This document shows, piece after piece, positions 34,275 through 43,466 of a stretch of DNA of 64,000 nt (the stretch's first letter is position 1; each line of letters starts with the position of its first letter). Made by a program: the position numbers and the translations under genes. Under the pieces are notes generated by a model that did no database searches, had not been told where the DNA came from, and worked only from the letters and a program-made list of their open reading frames with translations. Origin of the DNA: CAILZL01 sp050248275 (GTDB lineage Bacteria > Pseudomonadota > Gammaproteobacteria > Steroidobacterales > Steroidobacteraceae); contig JBFWSR010000003.1 in the NCBI GenBank assembly GCA_050248275.1, positions 1-64,000 of the forward strand. Reading direction: 5' to 3'.

Positions 34275-34915
34275 GCCGCCGTTCGATGACGGATCAATCC
34301 ATGATTGTTCATGTGCAGATGCGCGAACTGCGCGTAGCTTTGTTTGAGGTCGATGGCAACATTGCCATGTGAGCGGCTGGTGCCTGAACCGACTTCGGCA
34401 ATTTCGTACTCGAAGCCATGCGTCAATTCAATACGCGCACGGTGTTCTGCGCCCGTGATCGGGTTGCGGATGGGTTCACCTTTGACTTCCATGGCATTGC
34501 CCACGGTGATCTTCCCCTGGCGCGTATTGATATCCACATCGAAAGAGATGGGCGCAAAGATCGGATCGAAAACCTTCTCGTAGGTGGTGGCGAATACCGA
34601 AAAGATGGTTGTGCCCGGATCGGTATCCTGACCAGACAGGATTTTTAGCAATGCTTCACGTTGCTTGTCGGTGGCTCGGGCATCGACAAACGGTTGGCAC
34701 TGGCCCTTGCCTTCATGGATGGGGCCGGGCCATTTCATTGCCATGCCGACGCTCAGGCCATCCAGGGAGACATCGCCGTAGTGGCCTTTATCAATAGTGA
34801 TCGCGCCGACTGCTTCGCAGTAACCCTTGGTAGGCAGCGCGTTGAACTGACAGGGACAGCCGTACGCGCAATTGCAATTGATGAGTTCGCGACCTTGAAT
34901 TTCCCAGGGAGTCAT
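34271..34915 (-). CDS. DUF1326 domain-containing protein
   Basis: A 214-residue soluble protein. The DUF1326 N-terminus carries the cysteine cluster INCNCAYGCPCQFNALP, a likely metal-binding site, followed by GAITIDKGHYGDVSLDGL. No signal peptide is evident. Together with DUF2182, whose gene overlaps by 4 nt, it forms a recurrent two-gene unit of unknown function. A strong ribosome site (AGGAGG) precedes the ATG at 34915. Confidence 0.9.
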   Translation of the reverse strand: MTPWEIQGRELINCNCAYGCPCQFNALPTKGYCEAVGAITIDKGHYGDVSLDGLSVGMAMKWPGPIHEGKGQCQPFVDARATDKQREALLKILSGQDTDPGTTIFSVFATTYEKVFDPIFAPISFDVDINTRQGKITVGNAMEVKGEPIRNPITGAEHRARIELTHGFEYEIAEVGSGTSRSHGNVAIDLKQSYAQFAHLHMNNHGLIRHRTAA

Positions 34916-35043
34916 AAATGCCTCCTGATGCAGACTGATTGATTTGTCCGGTCACGCTACTCCTGCGGTCTGAGAGTGTAAAGCGTAGAAGCCGGGGTGC
35001 GCCTCTGATTATCCGGTCGGCTGTTTTTGGCCGACTGCCCGCA

Positions 35044-37071
35044 TCACGCGGCCAGTCCCAGTTGCTTCAGCAGCGGTTCGATCTGCGGCTTGCGGCCACG
35101 GAATTCTACAAAGGCATCCATGGCATCACGGCTGCCGCCGATTTCCAGAATCGAACCGGCAAAGCGTTGCGCGATTTGCGCATTGAACACGCCGCTTTCT
35201 TCAAAGGCGGCGAAGGCATCGGCCGCCAGCACCTCGGCCCACTTATAGCTGTAGTAACCCGCCGCGTAACCGCCCGAGAAAATGTGCGAGAAGCTGTGCG
35301 GGAAACGGTTGAAGGCGGGCGGTTTGACCACGGCCACCTGTTCGCGCACTTCGGCCAGCGTCTCCAGCACGCGCGCGCCGCGCGCCGGGTCGTACTCGGC
35401 ATGGAGGCGCAGATCCAGCAGGGCGAATTCCAGTTGCCGCACCGTGTGCATGCCGGCATGAAAGGTCCGTGACGCCAGCAGCTTGTCCAGCTCGGCGCCA
35501 GGCAGTGGTTCGCCGGTGTCCACATGTCTGGAAATCAAGGGCAGCACTTCGGGCTGCCAGGCAAAGTTTTCCATGAACTGGCTGGGCAGTTCCACGGCAT
35601 CCCAGGGCACGCCATTGATGCCGGCAACGCTGGGATAATCGACGCGCGTCAGCAGGTGATGCAGGCCGTGGCCAAACTCGTGGAACAGCGTCACCACTTC
35701 GGCATGCGTCAGCAACGAGGGGTTGTGGTCATTGCCATTGGCCAGCGGCGGCATGAAATTGCACACCAGGTACGCCACCGGCAGATAGCTGCCGTGTGCC
35801 ATGCGCATGCGGCCGATGCAGTCGTCCATCCAGGCGCCGCCGCGTTTTTTGGGGCGTGCGTACAGGTCTATATAGAAACTGCCGCGGCGCGAACCGTCGG
35901 CATTCAGGATGTCGAAAAACTGCACGTCCTGGTGATATTTCTCCACCTCATTGCGCTCGACAATCTGTACGCCATACAGGCGCGAGGCGACCGCGAACAG
36001 TCCCTGCAGTACCTGCGGTGCGGGAAAATAGGGCCGCAACGCTTCTTCGGACAGATCGAAACGCTGCTGCTTCAGGCGCTCGGCGTAATAACTCACGTCC
36101 CAAGAGTTCAGCTCACGACCGGCGAAGGCGGTCAGTTCGTCCATCTCGCGCTGCGCCGGCGCCTTGCTGTAGGTGGCGAGCTGATTGAGAAATCCGGCGA
36201 CTTCGCTGACCGACTTGGCCATCTTGGTGGCCAGCGAATAGGAGGCGTAATTATCGAAGCCCACCAGACCAGCCAGTTCATGACGCAATTGCATGATCTG
36301 TTCGATCAGGGCGCTGTTGTCCCATTGCGTGTTGGCGCTCTGGTCCGAGGCCCGTGTCGCCCAGGCTTCATAAAACTCGCGGCGCAGATTGCCATTGTCG
36401 GCGTGCAGCAGCACGGCCATGTAGTTGGGTGCATCCAGCGTAAACAGCCAACCCTCCTGCTGCTTGTCCAGCGCAGCCGAGCGGGCGCGTTCGACGATGG
36501 GCGTGGGCAGGCCGCTCAATTCGGTTTGATCCGTGATGGTTTTGCTCCAGGCGTTGGTGGCATCCAGCACATTCTCATCGAATTTGGCCTGTACCTGCGT
36601 CAGTTGCTCCATCAGCGTCTTGTAACGCGCCTTCTGGCCGGCTGGCAGCGCCACGCCGCTCAGGCGAAAATCGCGCAGTGCATTGTCAAGCAGCTTCAAC
36701 TGCGCCGCATTGAGTGTATTGGCTTCGTTGTTACGCACCTGCTCGTAGGCGTGATACAGCTTTTCGTTCTGGCCCAGATCGGTATGCCAGGCGCTCAGCA
36801 AGGGCAGACAGGCGTTGTAAGCCGCGCGCAGCTCGTCGGAATTCATCACCCCATTCAAATGACCCACCGGTGACCAGATGCGCGATAGCCGGTGCTGCAT
36901 CTGTTCCAGCGGCGCCACGGTGTTGTCCCAGGTGGCCTGCGGCTGCGCCAGGATCTGCTCCAACCGGGCGCGCTGCTCGTCCAGCAGTTGCCTGATGGCA
37001 GGTTCGATGTCGCTGGCCTGGATATGGTTGAAAGGTGGCAGGCCGGTGAAAGACAGCAAGGTATGGGTCAT
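35044..37071 (-). CDS. prlC: Oligopeptidase A (M3 metallopeptidase)
   Basis: Cytoplasmic zinc oligopeptidase of 675 residues, close to the usual 680. The active-site HEXXH is in TLFHEFGHGLHHLLTRV, and the third zinc ligand region is EGLPxQFMENF-like (VELPSQFMENFAWQ). The N-terminal helical half and the C-terminal GYAAGYYSYKWAEVLAADAFAAFEE block are complete. It degrades short peptides, including cleaved signal peptides. The divergent yrdA-like gene is 129 bp away. Confidence 0.96.
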   Translation of the reverse strand: MTHTLLSFTGLPPFNHIQASDIEPAIRQLLDEQRARLEQILAQPQATWDNTVAPLEQMQHRLSRIWSPVGHLNGVMNSDELRAAYNACLPLLSAWHTDLGQNEKLYHAYEQVRNNEANTLNAAQLKLLDNALRDFRLSGVALPAGQKARYKTLMEQLTQVQAKFDENVLDATNAWSKTITDQTELSGLPTPIVERARSAALDKQQEGWLFTLDAPNYMAVLLHADNGNLRREFYEAWATRASDQSANTQWDNSALIEQIMQLRHELAGLVGFDNYASYSLATKMAKSVSEVAGFLNQLATYSKAPAQREMDELTAFAGRELNSWDVSYYAERLKQQRFDLSEEALRPYFPAPQVLQGLFAVASRLYGVQIVERNEVEKYHQDVQFFDILNADGSRRGSFYIDLYARPKKRGGAWMDDCIGRMRMAHGSYLPVAYLVCNFMPPLANGNDHNPSLLTHAEVVTLFHEFGHGLHHLLTRVDYPSVAGINGVPWDAVELPSQFMENFAWQPEVLPLISRHVDTGEPLPGAELDKLLASRTFHAGMHTVRQLEFALLDLRLHAEYDPARGARVLETLAEVREQVAVVKPPAFNRFPHSFSHIFSGGYAAGYYSYKWAEVLAADAFAAFEESGVFNAQIAQRFAGSILEIGGSRDAMDAFVEFRGRKPQIEPLLKQLGLAA

Positions 37072-37200
37072 GGTGAGTAGTTGAGATCCGGTGAGTGACT
37101 TTGGAATTCAAGGAAGGCGCAGTCACGATATACGGGCTTGAGCCGCCGGGTTCAAGTTGGTCACAATGCATGCTTTCTATCGTTACCCGGCCAGTGATCT

Positions 37201-37725
37201 ATGAGCATTCGTCCGTTCCGCAATATTCAGCCCCGGCTCGGCGCGCGGGTGTTTGTCGATACCAGCGCAGTGGTCATCGGCCGGGTGACGCTGGGTGACG
37301 ATGTATCGGTCTGGCCCACCACGGTGATTCGCGGCGATGTCAACGACATCCGCATTGGCGCGCGCACCAATGTCCAGGACGGCAGCGTACTGCATGTCAC
37401 CAGCCCCTACACGGAAATGCCCAACGGCATCCCGCTCATCATCGGCGAAGACGTCACCATCGGCCACGGCTGCATCCTGCATGCCTGCACAATCGGCAAC
37501 TTCTGCCTGATCGGCATGGGCGCCAGCATCCTCGACGGCGCCGAGCTGGAGGACCACGTGTTCATCGGCGCCGGCGCCGTGGTCACCCCCGGCAAGAAGC
37601 TCACTGCACGCGGCCTGTACCTGGGCAGCCCGGCGCGCCGCGTGCGTGATCTGAGCGATCAGGAAATCGCTGAATTGCATGAATCGGCCGCGCATTACGT
37701 GCGCTTGAAGGACGAGTATCTCTGA
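37201..37725 (+). CDS. Gamma-class carbonic anhydrase-like hexapeptide-repeat protein (YrdA family)
   Basis: A 174-residue left-handed beta-helix protein with repeated hexapeptides. The metal-ligand region reads TVIRGDVNDIRIGARTNVQD, DGSVLHVT and TIGHGCILHACTIGN, giving the three histidines typical of gamma-CA proteins. The ending LYLGSPARRVRDLSDQEI is the family C-terminus. Real carbonic anhydrase activity in this branch is often not shown. Commonly found near prlC in gammaproteobacteria. Confidence 0.9.
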   Translation: MSIRPFRNIQPRLGARVFVDTSAVVIGRVTLGDDVSVWPTTVIRGDVNDIRIGARTNVQDGSVLHVTSPYTEMPNGIPLIIGEDVTIGHGCILHACTIGNFCLIGMGASILDGAELEDHVFIGAGAVVTPGKKLTARGLYLGSPARRVRDLSDQEIAELHESAAHYVRLKDEYL

Positions 37726-37763
37726 CTGGCCGTAACTGAGCGCGTTATCCCGCCTCTTTTTGG

Positions 37764-37792
37764 TTGACTCACCCCGGTCCGGCCGGTTTAAT
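37764..37792 (+). promoter_or_regulatory. Promoter of tRNA-Phe
   Basis: TTGACT, 17 bp, TTTAAT, followed by the discriminator ACGCGCCCC. Near-consensus sigma-70 promoter about 50 bp before the tRNA. Confidence 0.8.
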
Positions 37793-37843
37793 ACGCGCCC
37801 CTGTCGCGCCTCCGGCTCATCCCATGACCCGCGCGACCAAGAT

Positions 37844-37919
<76 letters not shown>

Positions 37920-38040
37920 TCTACTCATCCTGCCGCGCCTGCCGAACGGCGCAAAAACTTCTGACCATGCATGCTAAGAAAACCGCTTCGTTCTTTGAGG
38001 CTCGTGCTTGCCCATGGTGATCCAAGAATGAATCCTGCCT

Positions 38041-38094
38041 CGACGTTTCCTGGCAGGTTTTTGAAAAAAGACCCTTCTGGCTTTTTCAACGTCG
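38041..38094. terminator. Compound hairpin after tRNA-Phe
   Basis: Outer arms CGACGTT (38041-38047) and AACGTCG (38088-38094) enclose an inner TTGAAAAA/TTTTTCAA hairpin at 38061-38089. It could end the tRNA-Phe transcript and the convergent CC_3452-like gene. Confidence 0.5.
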
Positions 38095-38177
38095 CAGCGC
38101 AACAGGCGTGACTTTCTGCTCGCAAACACAGGCCGGTGAAAATGAGACTTTCAACGGCCTGCTGGAATGCCGGCCGT

Positions 38178-38483
38178 TTATTTGGCCTGGATGTTCTTGT
38201 TGCACTTCTCGAGATCTGCTTCGTTAAGGCTGCCATTCTGCGAGGTGAACGCAGCAATGATGCCGAAACGCCTTGCCACTTCGTGGCAGGCGACTACGTC
38301 TGGATCCTTGGGCGCCGAAGTGCTCGTGCAGGTCGTGTCTGCGCAGCGCCAGATGACCGAACCGAGTATCTGTTTTTGCGCGATGGTTGGCGCGGCCAAC
38401 GTGGCGACCATCGGCGTATCGGCGAGCGCGCTGCCTGAGCATGCCATGGCTACGGTGGCGGCAATGATGAAACGACGTGACAT
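38178..38483 (-). CDS. CC_3452-family small exported protein
   Basis: A 101-residue protein with a signal peptide (RRFIIAATVAMACSGSALA) and a mature domain with paired cysteines: GSVIWRCADTTCTSTSAP and VVACHEVARRFG ... LEKCNKNI. This pattern fits the small periplasmic CC_3452 family; function unknown. ATG at 38483 follows AGGAGA. Confidence 0.7.
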   Translation of the reverse strand: MSRRFIIAATVAMACSGSALADTPMVATLAAPTIAQKQILGSVIWRCADTTCTSTSAPKDPDVVACHEVARRFGIIAAFTSQNGSLNEADLEKCNKNIQAK

Positions 38484-39044
38484 TGGGCTTTCTCCTGATC
38501 TTACATGACGAAAAATTGTCTTGAACCGTTCAACCGAAGCCACTGCATCGCTTCGTGATGTGTTGCTTCATTGCGAGCTGCATCGCTCTGCCGCGAGACG
38601 CACTGGTCCAGGGCCCGGCATCATTTCACGCAAGAAATGTGTTTCGGCGGATGGGTGGAAAGCGCGGACAGATAGATGTCAGTGCAGAGGTTATCGCGCG
38701 AACCGATGCAAACTTTAGGGTGTCTGGCAAAATGAACTGCGCTGGCTATCTTGCGTCCGTGCAGCGCCCGGAATCCTCACGGGGTCTTCTGTGTGCGTTC
38801 CGGTTCCAGCACTCGCGGCGGGGCGTGCATTCTGCTGACATGGCCGGATTTCACGGGGTTTTGCTGGTGGCTGCTGCACTGTTTTGTGCGCCATTTGACC
38901 GAGGCCGGCTCTGGTGAAACGGGGGGGTAGCCATTAAACTGCATGGCCTCACCGCAACCGCATTGGGCGCCTGCACCGGTTTGGGTGAGCACTGTTCATG
39001 GCACTGCGGTGTGCGGTCGGCGCACCGGGATTCACGAGGAACTT
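38484..39044. other. Non-coding stretch upstream of acnB
   Basis: About 560 bp. Frames on the plus strand start here but show no recognisable protein features; the acnB ribosome site AGGAA is at its right end. Promoters for acnB and for the divergent exported protein are expected, but I cannot point to a convincing one. Confidence 0.5.
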
Positions 39045-41636
39045 ATGTTAGAAGCTTATCGTCAGCATGTAGCCGAGCGCGCTGCGCTGGGTATTCCGCC
39101 CCTGCCGCTCACCGCGCAGCAGACCGCCGAGGTGATCGAGCTCATCAAGAACCCGCCCGCTGGCGAAGAGGCTTTCCTGATGGACCTGCTGACGCATCGC
39201 GTGCCGCCGGGCGTGGACGATGCCGCCAAGGTCAAGGCCTCGTTCCTGGCCGCCGTGGCGCACGGCGATTTCAAGGTGGGGCTGATCAGCAAGGCCAAGG
39301 CCACCGAATTGCTGGGCACCATGGTCGGTGGTTACAACGTCAAACCGCTGATTGATTTGCTGGACGATGCCGAAGTGGCTCCCGTCGCGGCCACCGCCTT
39401 GAAGAAAACCCTGCTGATGTTCGATTTCTTCCACGACGTCGCCCATAAAGCCGAAGCCGGTAATGCGCATGCCAGGGAAGTCATCAAAAGCTGGGCCGAT
39501 GCCGAGTGGTTCACCTCGCGTCCTGAAGTGGCGAAGAAGATCACCGTCACCGTGTTCAAGGTGCCGGGCGAAACCAACACCGACGACCTGTCGCCTGCGC
39601 CCGATGCCTGGAGCCGCCCGGACATTCCGCTGCATTACCTGGCCATGCTCAAGAACACGCGCGCCGGCGCGGCTTTCGTGCCGGAAGAAGACGGCAAGCG
39701 CGGCCCGATCAAATTCATCGAAGACCTGAAGAAGAAAGGTCATGTGGTCGCCTATGTGGGCGACGTGGTCGGTACCGGTTCCAGCCGCAAGAGCGCGACC
39801 AACAGCGTGATCTGGGCCACTGGCGAAGACATTCCCTTCGTGCCCAACAAGCGTTTCGGCGGCGTCACGCTGGGCGGCAAGATTGCGCCGATTTTCTTCA
39901 ACACCCAGGAAGACTCGGGCTCTCTGCCCATCGAAGTGGATGTGTCCCAATTCGAGATGGGCGATGTCATCGACATCTATCCCTACGACGGCAAGATCGA
40001 AAAGAACGGCGCCAAGACGGTCGAGTTCAAGCTCAAGAACGAGGTGCTGTTCGATGAAGTGCGCGCCGGTGGCCGCATCAATCTGATCATCGGTCGTTCA
40101 CTGACCGCGCGGGCGCGCGAATTCCTGAAGCTGTCGGCTTCCACGGCATTCCGTCTGCCAGTGCCGCCGGCAGGGTCCAAGAAGGGCTTTTCGCTGGCGC
40201 AGAAGATGGTCGGTCGCGCCTGCGGCCTGCCGGAGGGTCAGGGCATGCGCCCCGGCACTTACTGCGAACCGAAGATGACGTCGGTGGGCAGTCAAGACAC
40301 CACCGGGCCCATGACCCGCGACGAGCTGAAAGACCTGGCCTGCCTGGGTTTCTCCGCCGATCTGGTCATGCAGAGTTTTTGTCATACCGCTGCTTACCCC
40401 AAGCCGGTGGATGTGAAGACGCATCGTGAACTGCCGGCCTTCATCAGCAATCGCGGCGGTATTTCCCTGCGCCCGGGCGATGGCGTGATTCATTCCTGGC
40501 TCAATCGCATGTTGCTGCCCGACACCGTGGGTACGGGCGGCGACAGTCATACGCGTTTCCCGATCGGCATTTCCTTCCCGGCCGGTTCGGGTCTGGTGGC
40601 CTTTGCTGCCGCTACGGGCGTGATGCCGCTGGATATGCCGGAGTCGGTGCTGGTGCGCTTCAAGGGCAAGATGCAGCCCGGCATCACGCTGCGCGATCTG
40701 GTGCATGCGATTCCGCTGTATGCCATCAAGAGCGGCTTGCTCACCGTGGCCAAGCAGGGCAAGAAGAACATCTTCTCCGGCCGCATCCTGGAAATTGAAG
40801 GTCTGCCGGATCTGAAAGTCGAACAGGCCTTTGAGCTGAGCGATGCGTCCGCTGAACGCAGTGCGGCCGGTTGCACCGTGCGCCTGAACAAGGAACCGAT
40901 CATCGAGTACATCAAATCGAACATCGTCCTGCTCAAGCACATGATCGCCAACGGCTACCAGGACAAGCGCACCATCGAACGCCGCATCAAGGGAATGGAA
41001 GCTTGGCTGGCCAAGCCGGAACTGCTGCAACCGGATGCCGACGCCGACTACGCGGCCGTGATCGACATCGATCTGGCCGACATCAAGGAACCCATCGTCT
41101 GCTGTCCGAACGATCCGGACGATGCCAAGTTCCTGAGCGAAGTCTCCGGCGCCAAGATCGACGAAGTGTTCATCGGTTCGTGCATGACCAACATTGGCCA
41201 CTTCCGCGCGGCCAGCAAATTGCTGGAAGGCAAGAAAGACATCGCCACCCGTCTGTGGGTGGCGCCGCCCACGCGCATGGACCAGGCCGAGCTGACCAAG
41301 GAAGGCCATTACTCGACACTGGGTGGCGCCGGCGCACGCATGGAAATGCCCGGCTGCAGTCTGTGCATGGGCAATCAGGCACAGGTGAAGGAAGGCGCAA
41401 CGGTGATGTCCACCAGCACCCGCAATTTCCCGAACCGTCTGGGCAAGAACACCAATGTGTATCTGTGTTCCGCGGAACTGGCGGCGATTGCATCCAAGCT
41501 GGGCCGTATTCCCACCCTCGCCGAGTACAACGCCGACATGGGCGTGATCAACAAGGATGCCTCTTCGGTCTATCGCTACATGAACTTCGACCAGATCGAA
41601 GAATATGCGGATGAGGCGAAGAGCATGGTGGTGTAG
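39045..41636 (+). CDS. acnB: Aconitate hydratase B
   Basis: TCA-cycle aconitase of 863 residues (E. coli AcnB has 865). The AcnB order is visible: HEAT-like N-terminal domain (about 1-160), swivel domain with GETNTDDLSPAPDAWSRPDIP and VGTGSSRKSATNSVIW, then the catalytic domains with the [4Fe-4S] cysteines in MQSFCHTAA and PGCSLCMGNQAQV and the SCMTNIGHFRAASKLL segment. The ATG at 39045 follows GAGGA; the in-frame upstream part to 38943 is not family-like. A terminator lies about 100 bp downstream. Confidence 0.97.
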   Translation: MLEAYRQHVAERAALGIPPLPLTAQQTAEVIELIKNPPAGEEAFLMDLLTHRVPPGVDDAAKVKASFLAAVAHGDFKVGLISKAKATELLGTMVGGYNVKPLIDLLDDAEVAPVAATALKKTLLMFDFFHDVAHKAEAGNAHAREVIKSWADAEWFTSRPEVAKKITVTVFKVPGETNTDDLSPAPDAWSRPDIPLHYLAMLKNTRAGAAFVPEEDGKRGPIKFIEDLKKKGHVVAYVGDVVGTGSSRKSATNSVIWATGEDIPFVPNKRFGGVTLGGKIAPIFFNTQEDSGSLPIEVDVSQFEMGDVIDIYPYDGKIEKNGAKTVEFKLKNEVLFDEVRAGGRINLIIGRSLTARAREFLKLSASTAFRLPVPPAGSKKGFSLAQKMVGRACGLPEGQGMRPGTYCEPKMTSVGSQDTTGPMTRDELKDLACLGFSADLVMQSFCHTAAYPKPVDVKTHRELPAFISNRGGISLRPGDGVIHSWLNRMLLPDTVGTGGDSHTRFPIGISFPAGSGLVAFAAATGVMPLDMPESVLVRFKGKMQPGITLRDLVHAIPLYAIKSGLLTVAKQGKKNIFSGRILEIEGLPDLKVEQAFELSDASAERSAAGCTVRLNKEPIIEYIKSNIVLLKHMIANGYQDKRTIERRIKGMEAWLAKPELLQPDADADYAAVIDIDLADIKEPIVCCPNDPDDAKFLSEVSGAKIDEVFIGSCMTNIGHFRAASKLLEGKKDIATRLWVAPPTRMDQAELTKEGHYSTLGGAGARMEMPGCSLCMGNQAQVKEGATVMSTSTRNFPNRLGKNTNVYLCSAELAAIASKLGRIPTLAEYNADMGVINKDASSVYRYMNFDQIEEYADEAKSMVV

Positions 41637-41739
41637 CCACACCGTTACCCCGCGTGACCATCATGGATGGTGGAAATGCTGGGAAATGCAGGAGCAATTT
41701 CCAGCATAACCCGGCATCTTGAGGTCTTGAAAATGAAAT

Positions 41740-41770
41740 AGCCCGTCGAGAAATCGGCGGGCTGTTTTGT
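41740..41770 (+). terminator. Intrinsic terminator of acnB
   Basis: AGCCCGTCG (41740-41748) pairs with CGGCGGGCT (41755-41763, one G-T pair) around a 6-nt loop, followed by GTTTTGTT. Confidence 0.75.
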
Positions 41771-41837
41771 TAAGCATATACTCAGTGGCGTAACGTTACG
41801 AGCAGGTTCCCGACTGGTCTTGGTCCCGATACTTGTT

Positions 41838-42443
41838 TCAGAGAAGGGATCCATTGTCATCTTCGTCAAGGATGTGCATTTGTTCGCCTTGTTCAACATG
41901 CATCCATCCGTCTTCGAACCCATTTTCATCATAGTGATGTGCCCACTTAAGCTCGCCGTCGCTATCGCGAATCTCTTCGAGTGTATTTGGCTTGCCGATA
42001 CGGCGTCCCATGCCGATTGTACTGTCATTCCACGCCTTCACTTGTGCGCTCAGAGGTTCAAACATCTCAATAAGACTTCTTCGGTATTCCTTGGATTCAT
42101 CGCTTTCATTAATATCCCAATCGATTTTGGGTAACTCATTGAAAATATTAACGACCATTCCGGCTACAAATTGCATGTAGTCTCCAATAAGCGCTTCTTC
42201 TGAAGAAAGAACTTGGGTCAATCTCTCACGCTTGCGATGCAGAGCATCAAGCACACCCTCTGCCATATCAATTGGCTCAAAGTCATTTGAAGGGGCGGCT
42301 GATGTTTTGGTAGGGTCACGAACGCTTGAGGCCTTGGCTTTCTCGGAAAGACTTCGCAGTTGCGCAATATGCTTAGGTAGGTTTCGTAGTTCTTCTTCTA
42401 GTTCGTGGCGATACGACTCAATATTTGCCTGATTTTTTTTCAT
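41838..42443 (-). CDS. Hypothetical protein, low G+C orphan
   Basis: A 201-residue soluble protein I do not recognise. N-terminal coiled-coil-like region (SYRHELEEELRNLPKHIAQLRSL), a central helical part (KRERLTQVLSSEEALIGDYMQFV) and an acidic C-terminus with aromatic residues (WAHHYDENGFEDGW). No signal peptide or membrane segment. Its G+C is clearly below that of the neighbours, and it lies between the acnB terminator and a toxin-antitoxin remnant, so recent acquisition is likely. The ATG at 42443 lacks a clear ribosome site. Confidence 0.65.
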   Translation of the reverse strand: MKKNQANIESYRHELEEELRNLPKHIAQLRSLSEKAKASSVRDPTKTSAAPSNDFEPIDMAEGVLDALHRKRERLTQVLSSEEALIGDYMQFVAGMVVNIFNELPKIDWDINESDESKEYRRSLIEMFEPLSAQVKAWNDSTIGMGRRIGKPNTLEEIRDSDGELKWAHHYDENGFEDGWMHVEQGEQMHILDEDDNGSLL

Positions 42444-42516
42444 CGGCCGTCATAAGCATTTCTCTCTTTAACTGTCTTCGGAAATATTACAGGGCCGCAG
42501 ATTCGCAGGTATCTCT

Positions 42517-42540
42517 GGGTGGATGCGGTATCCATCCTAT
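42517..42540. repeat. Palindromic intergenic repeat, partial copy
   Basis: GGGTGGATGCGGTATCCATCC matches the second half of the element at 43304-43358 with two changes; TGGAT/ATCCA forms a small hairpin. It lies just downstream of the antitoxin gene. Confidence 0.5.
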
Positions 42541-42550
42541 TAAAGATGCA

Positions 42551-42862
42551 TCACGCCGCCATCACTTCCTTCAATACTTCCGGATGCCGAGCCACGATCT
42601 TGAGCAGCGTTTCTGCGGCACCGGAAGGTTGACGCCGGCCCTGTTCCCATTGTTGCAATGTGCGCGGTGAAATCTTCAGTGCCGCTGCGAATTGAGTTTG
42701 TGAGAGTCCGCTCTTCAAGCGTGCGGTCACCACATCATTGGCTTGCACTTTGTACTTGGCGCCATGCTTGCCGGCTTTCACGTCGCGAATGGCCTGCAGC
42801 AGTTCTTCGCCGATGTTGCGTTTGGCATCATGCTTGAGCAGTTCTTTTTCACGACGTGGCAT
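42551..42862 (-). CDS. HigA/NadS-like XRE-family antitoxin
   Basis: A 103-residue antitoxin-type repressor. The C-terminal half is an HTH_3 domain (VTARLKSGLSQTQFAAALKISPRTLQQWEQGRRQP) followed by GAAETLLKIVARHPEVL, typical of the NadS/HigA family encoded next to RelE/HigB-like toxins. The start ATG at 42862 lies inside the last codons of the toxin reading frame, the usual toxin-first overlap. The toxin frame has an internal stop, so the antitoxin may persist without its partner. Confidence 0.85.
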   Translation of the reverse strand: MPRREKELLKHDAKRNIGEELLQAIRDVKAGKHGAKYKVQANDVVTARLKSGLSQTQFAAALKISPRTLQQWEQGRRQPSGAAETLLKIVARHPEVLKEVMAA

Positions 42863-43187
42863 GGCCCATCTCCTCTGCAATCGGGCGCAGGATGTGCGCC
42901 GGAATGGTTTCCTGCGCGCTCTTGGTATACATCACCAGCAACACGATGGTGTCGTGCTTCAGGCGGGCGGTTTAGATAACTCGCACGCCACCACGTTTAC
43001 CACTGCCTGACCGACTCCAGCGAATCTTCCGGCAACCACCTGAACCCGGAATTACATCGCCCGCATCCGGATGGTTGGCGATAAAGGCGGCAAATTCACC
43101 ACGTTCGTCCTCGGTCCAGTAATCCGGCCAGAGTTTGCTGAACAGCGGCGATTCGATGATCGTAAGCAGGGCGTCACTATGCGCCAT
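42849..43187 (-). pseudogene. RelE/HigB-like toxin gene interrupted by an in-frame stop
   Basis: From ATG 43187 (after GAGGGA) the frame encodes LLTIIESPLFSKLW and then a HigB-like core CRKIRWSRSGSGKRGGVRVI, where a TAA (42974-42972) interrupts it. Read past this codon, the same frame continues for 40 residues with the family's C-terminal features (DTIVLLVMYTKSAQETI) and ends at TGA 42849, overlapping the antitoxin start by 14 nt. Family members have a Tyr at the position of the stop (RVIY), so one substitution explains the break. Full length would be 112 residues. A sequencing error is the alternative. Confidence 0.85.
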
Positions 43188-43303
43188 TGGCGTATCCCTC
43201 CGCAAGCGTGATTTAACCTTGCCAAACTATCTAGTTTCTTGGGTTGGAGCTTAACGTGTACCACGGAGTTGTGGGATATAGCCAACGCGTAAGGTGGGCC
43301 CAT

Positions 43304-43358
43304 TGTAGGCCGGGTGCCGCACCCGGCATCTGAAAGTGGATGCCGCATCCACCCTACA
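43304..43358. repeat. Palindromic intergenic repeat, complete copy
   Basis: A 55-bp element bounded by TGTAGG (43304-43309) and CCTACA (43353-43358), containing two hairpins: GCCGGGTG/CACCCGGC and GTGGATGC/GCATCCAC. Copies in whole or part occur at 5054-5093 and 42517-42540. It resembles REP/BIME-type elements. The rest of 43206-43466 holds no gene. Confidence 0.65.
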
Positions 43359-43466
43359 TCCATCGCCGGGATGCAAGCAAAATTCCCGTGGAGCAACCAG
43401 TCAGGAATGGCTAAGCTACCTCTTCAATAGTTGCCTGAGTTCTGGCGTTTCCCATTGGCTATCTCA

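Noticed and set aside
35015..35036. Hairpin GTCGGC/GCCGAC after prlC as a terminator
   Set aside because: Only a 6-bp stem and no U-run after it on the prlC strand.
35524..36873. 449-codon plus-strand frame
   Set aside because: Antisense to prlC, whose sequence is complete; composition rich in Gly/His/Gln as in other shadows.
40098..41642. 514-codon minus-strand frame
   Set aside because: Antisense to acnB; no signatures, no ribosome site with a supporting gene context.
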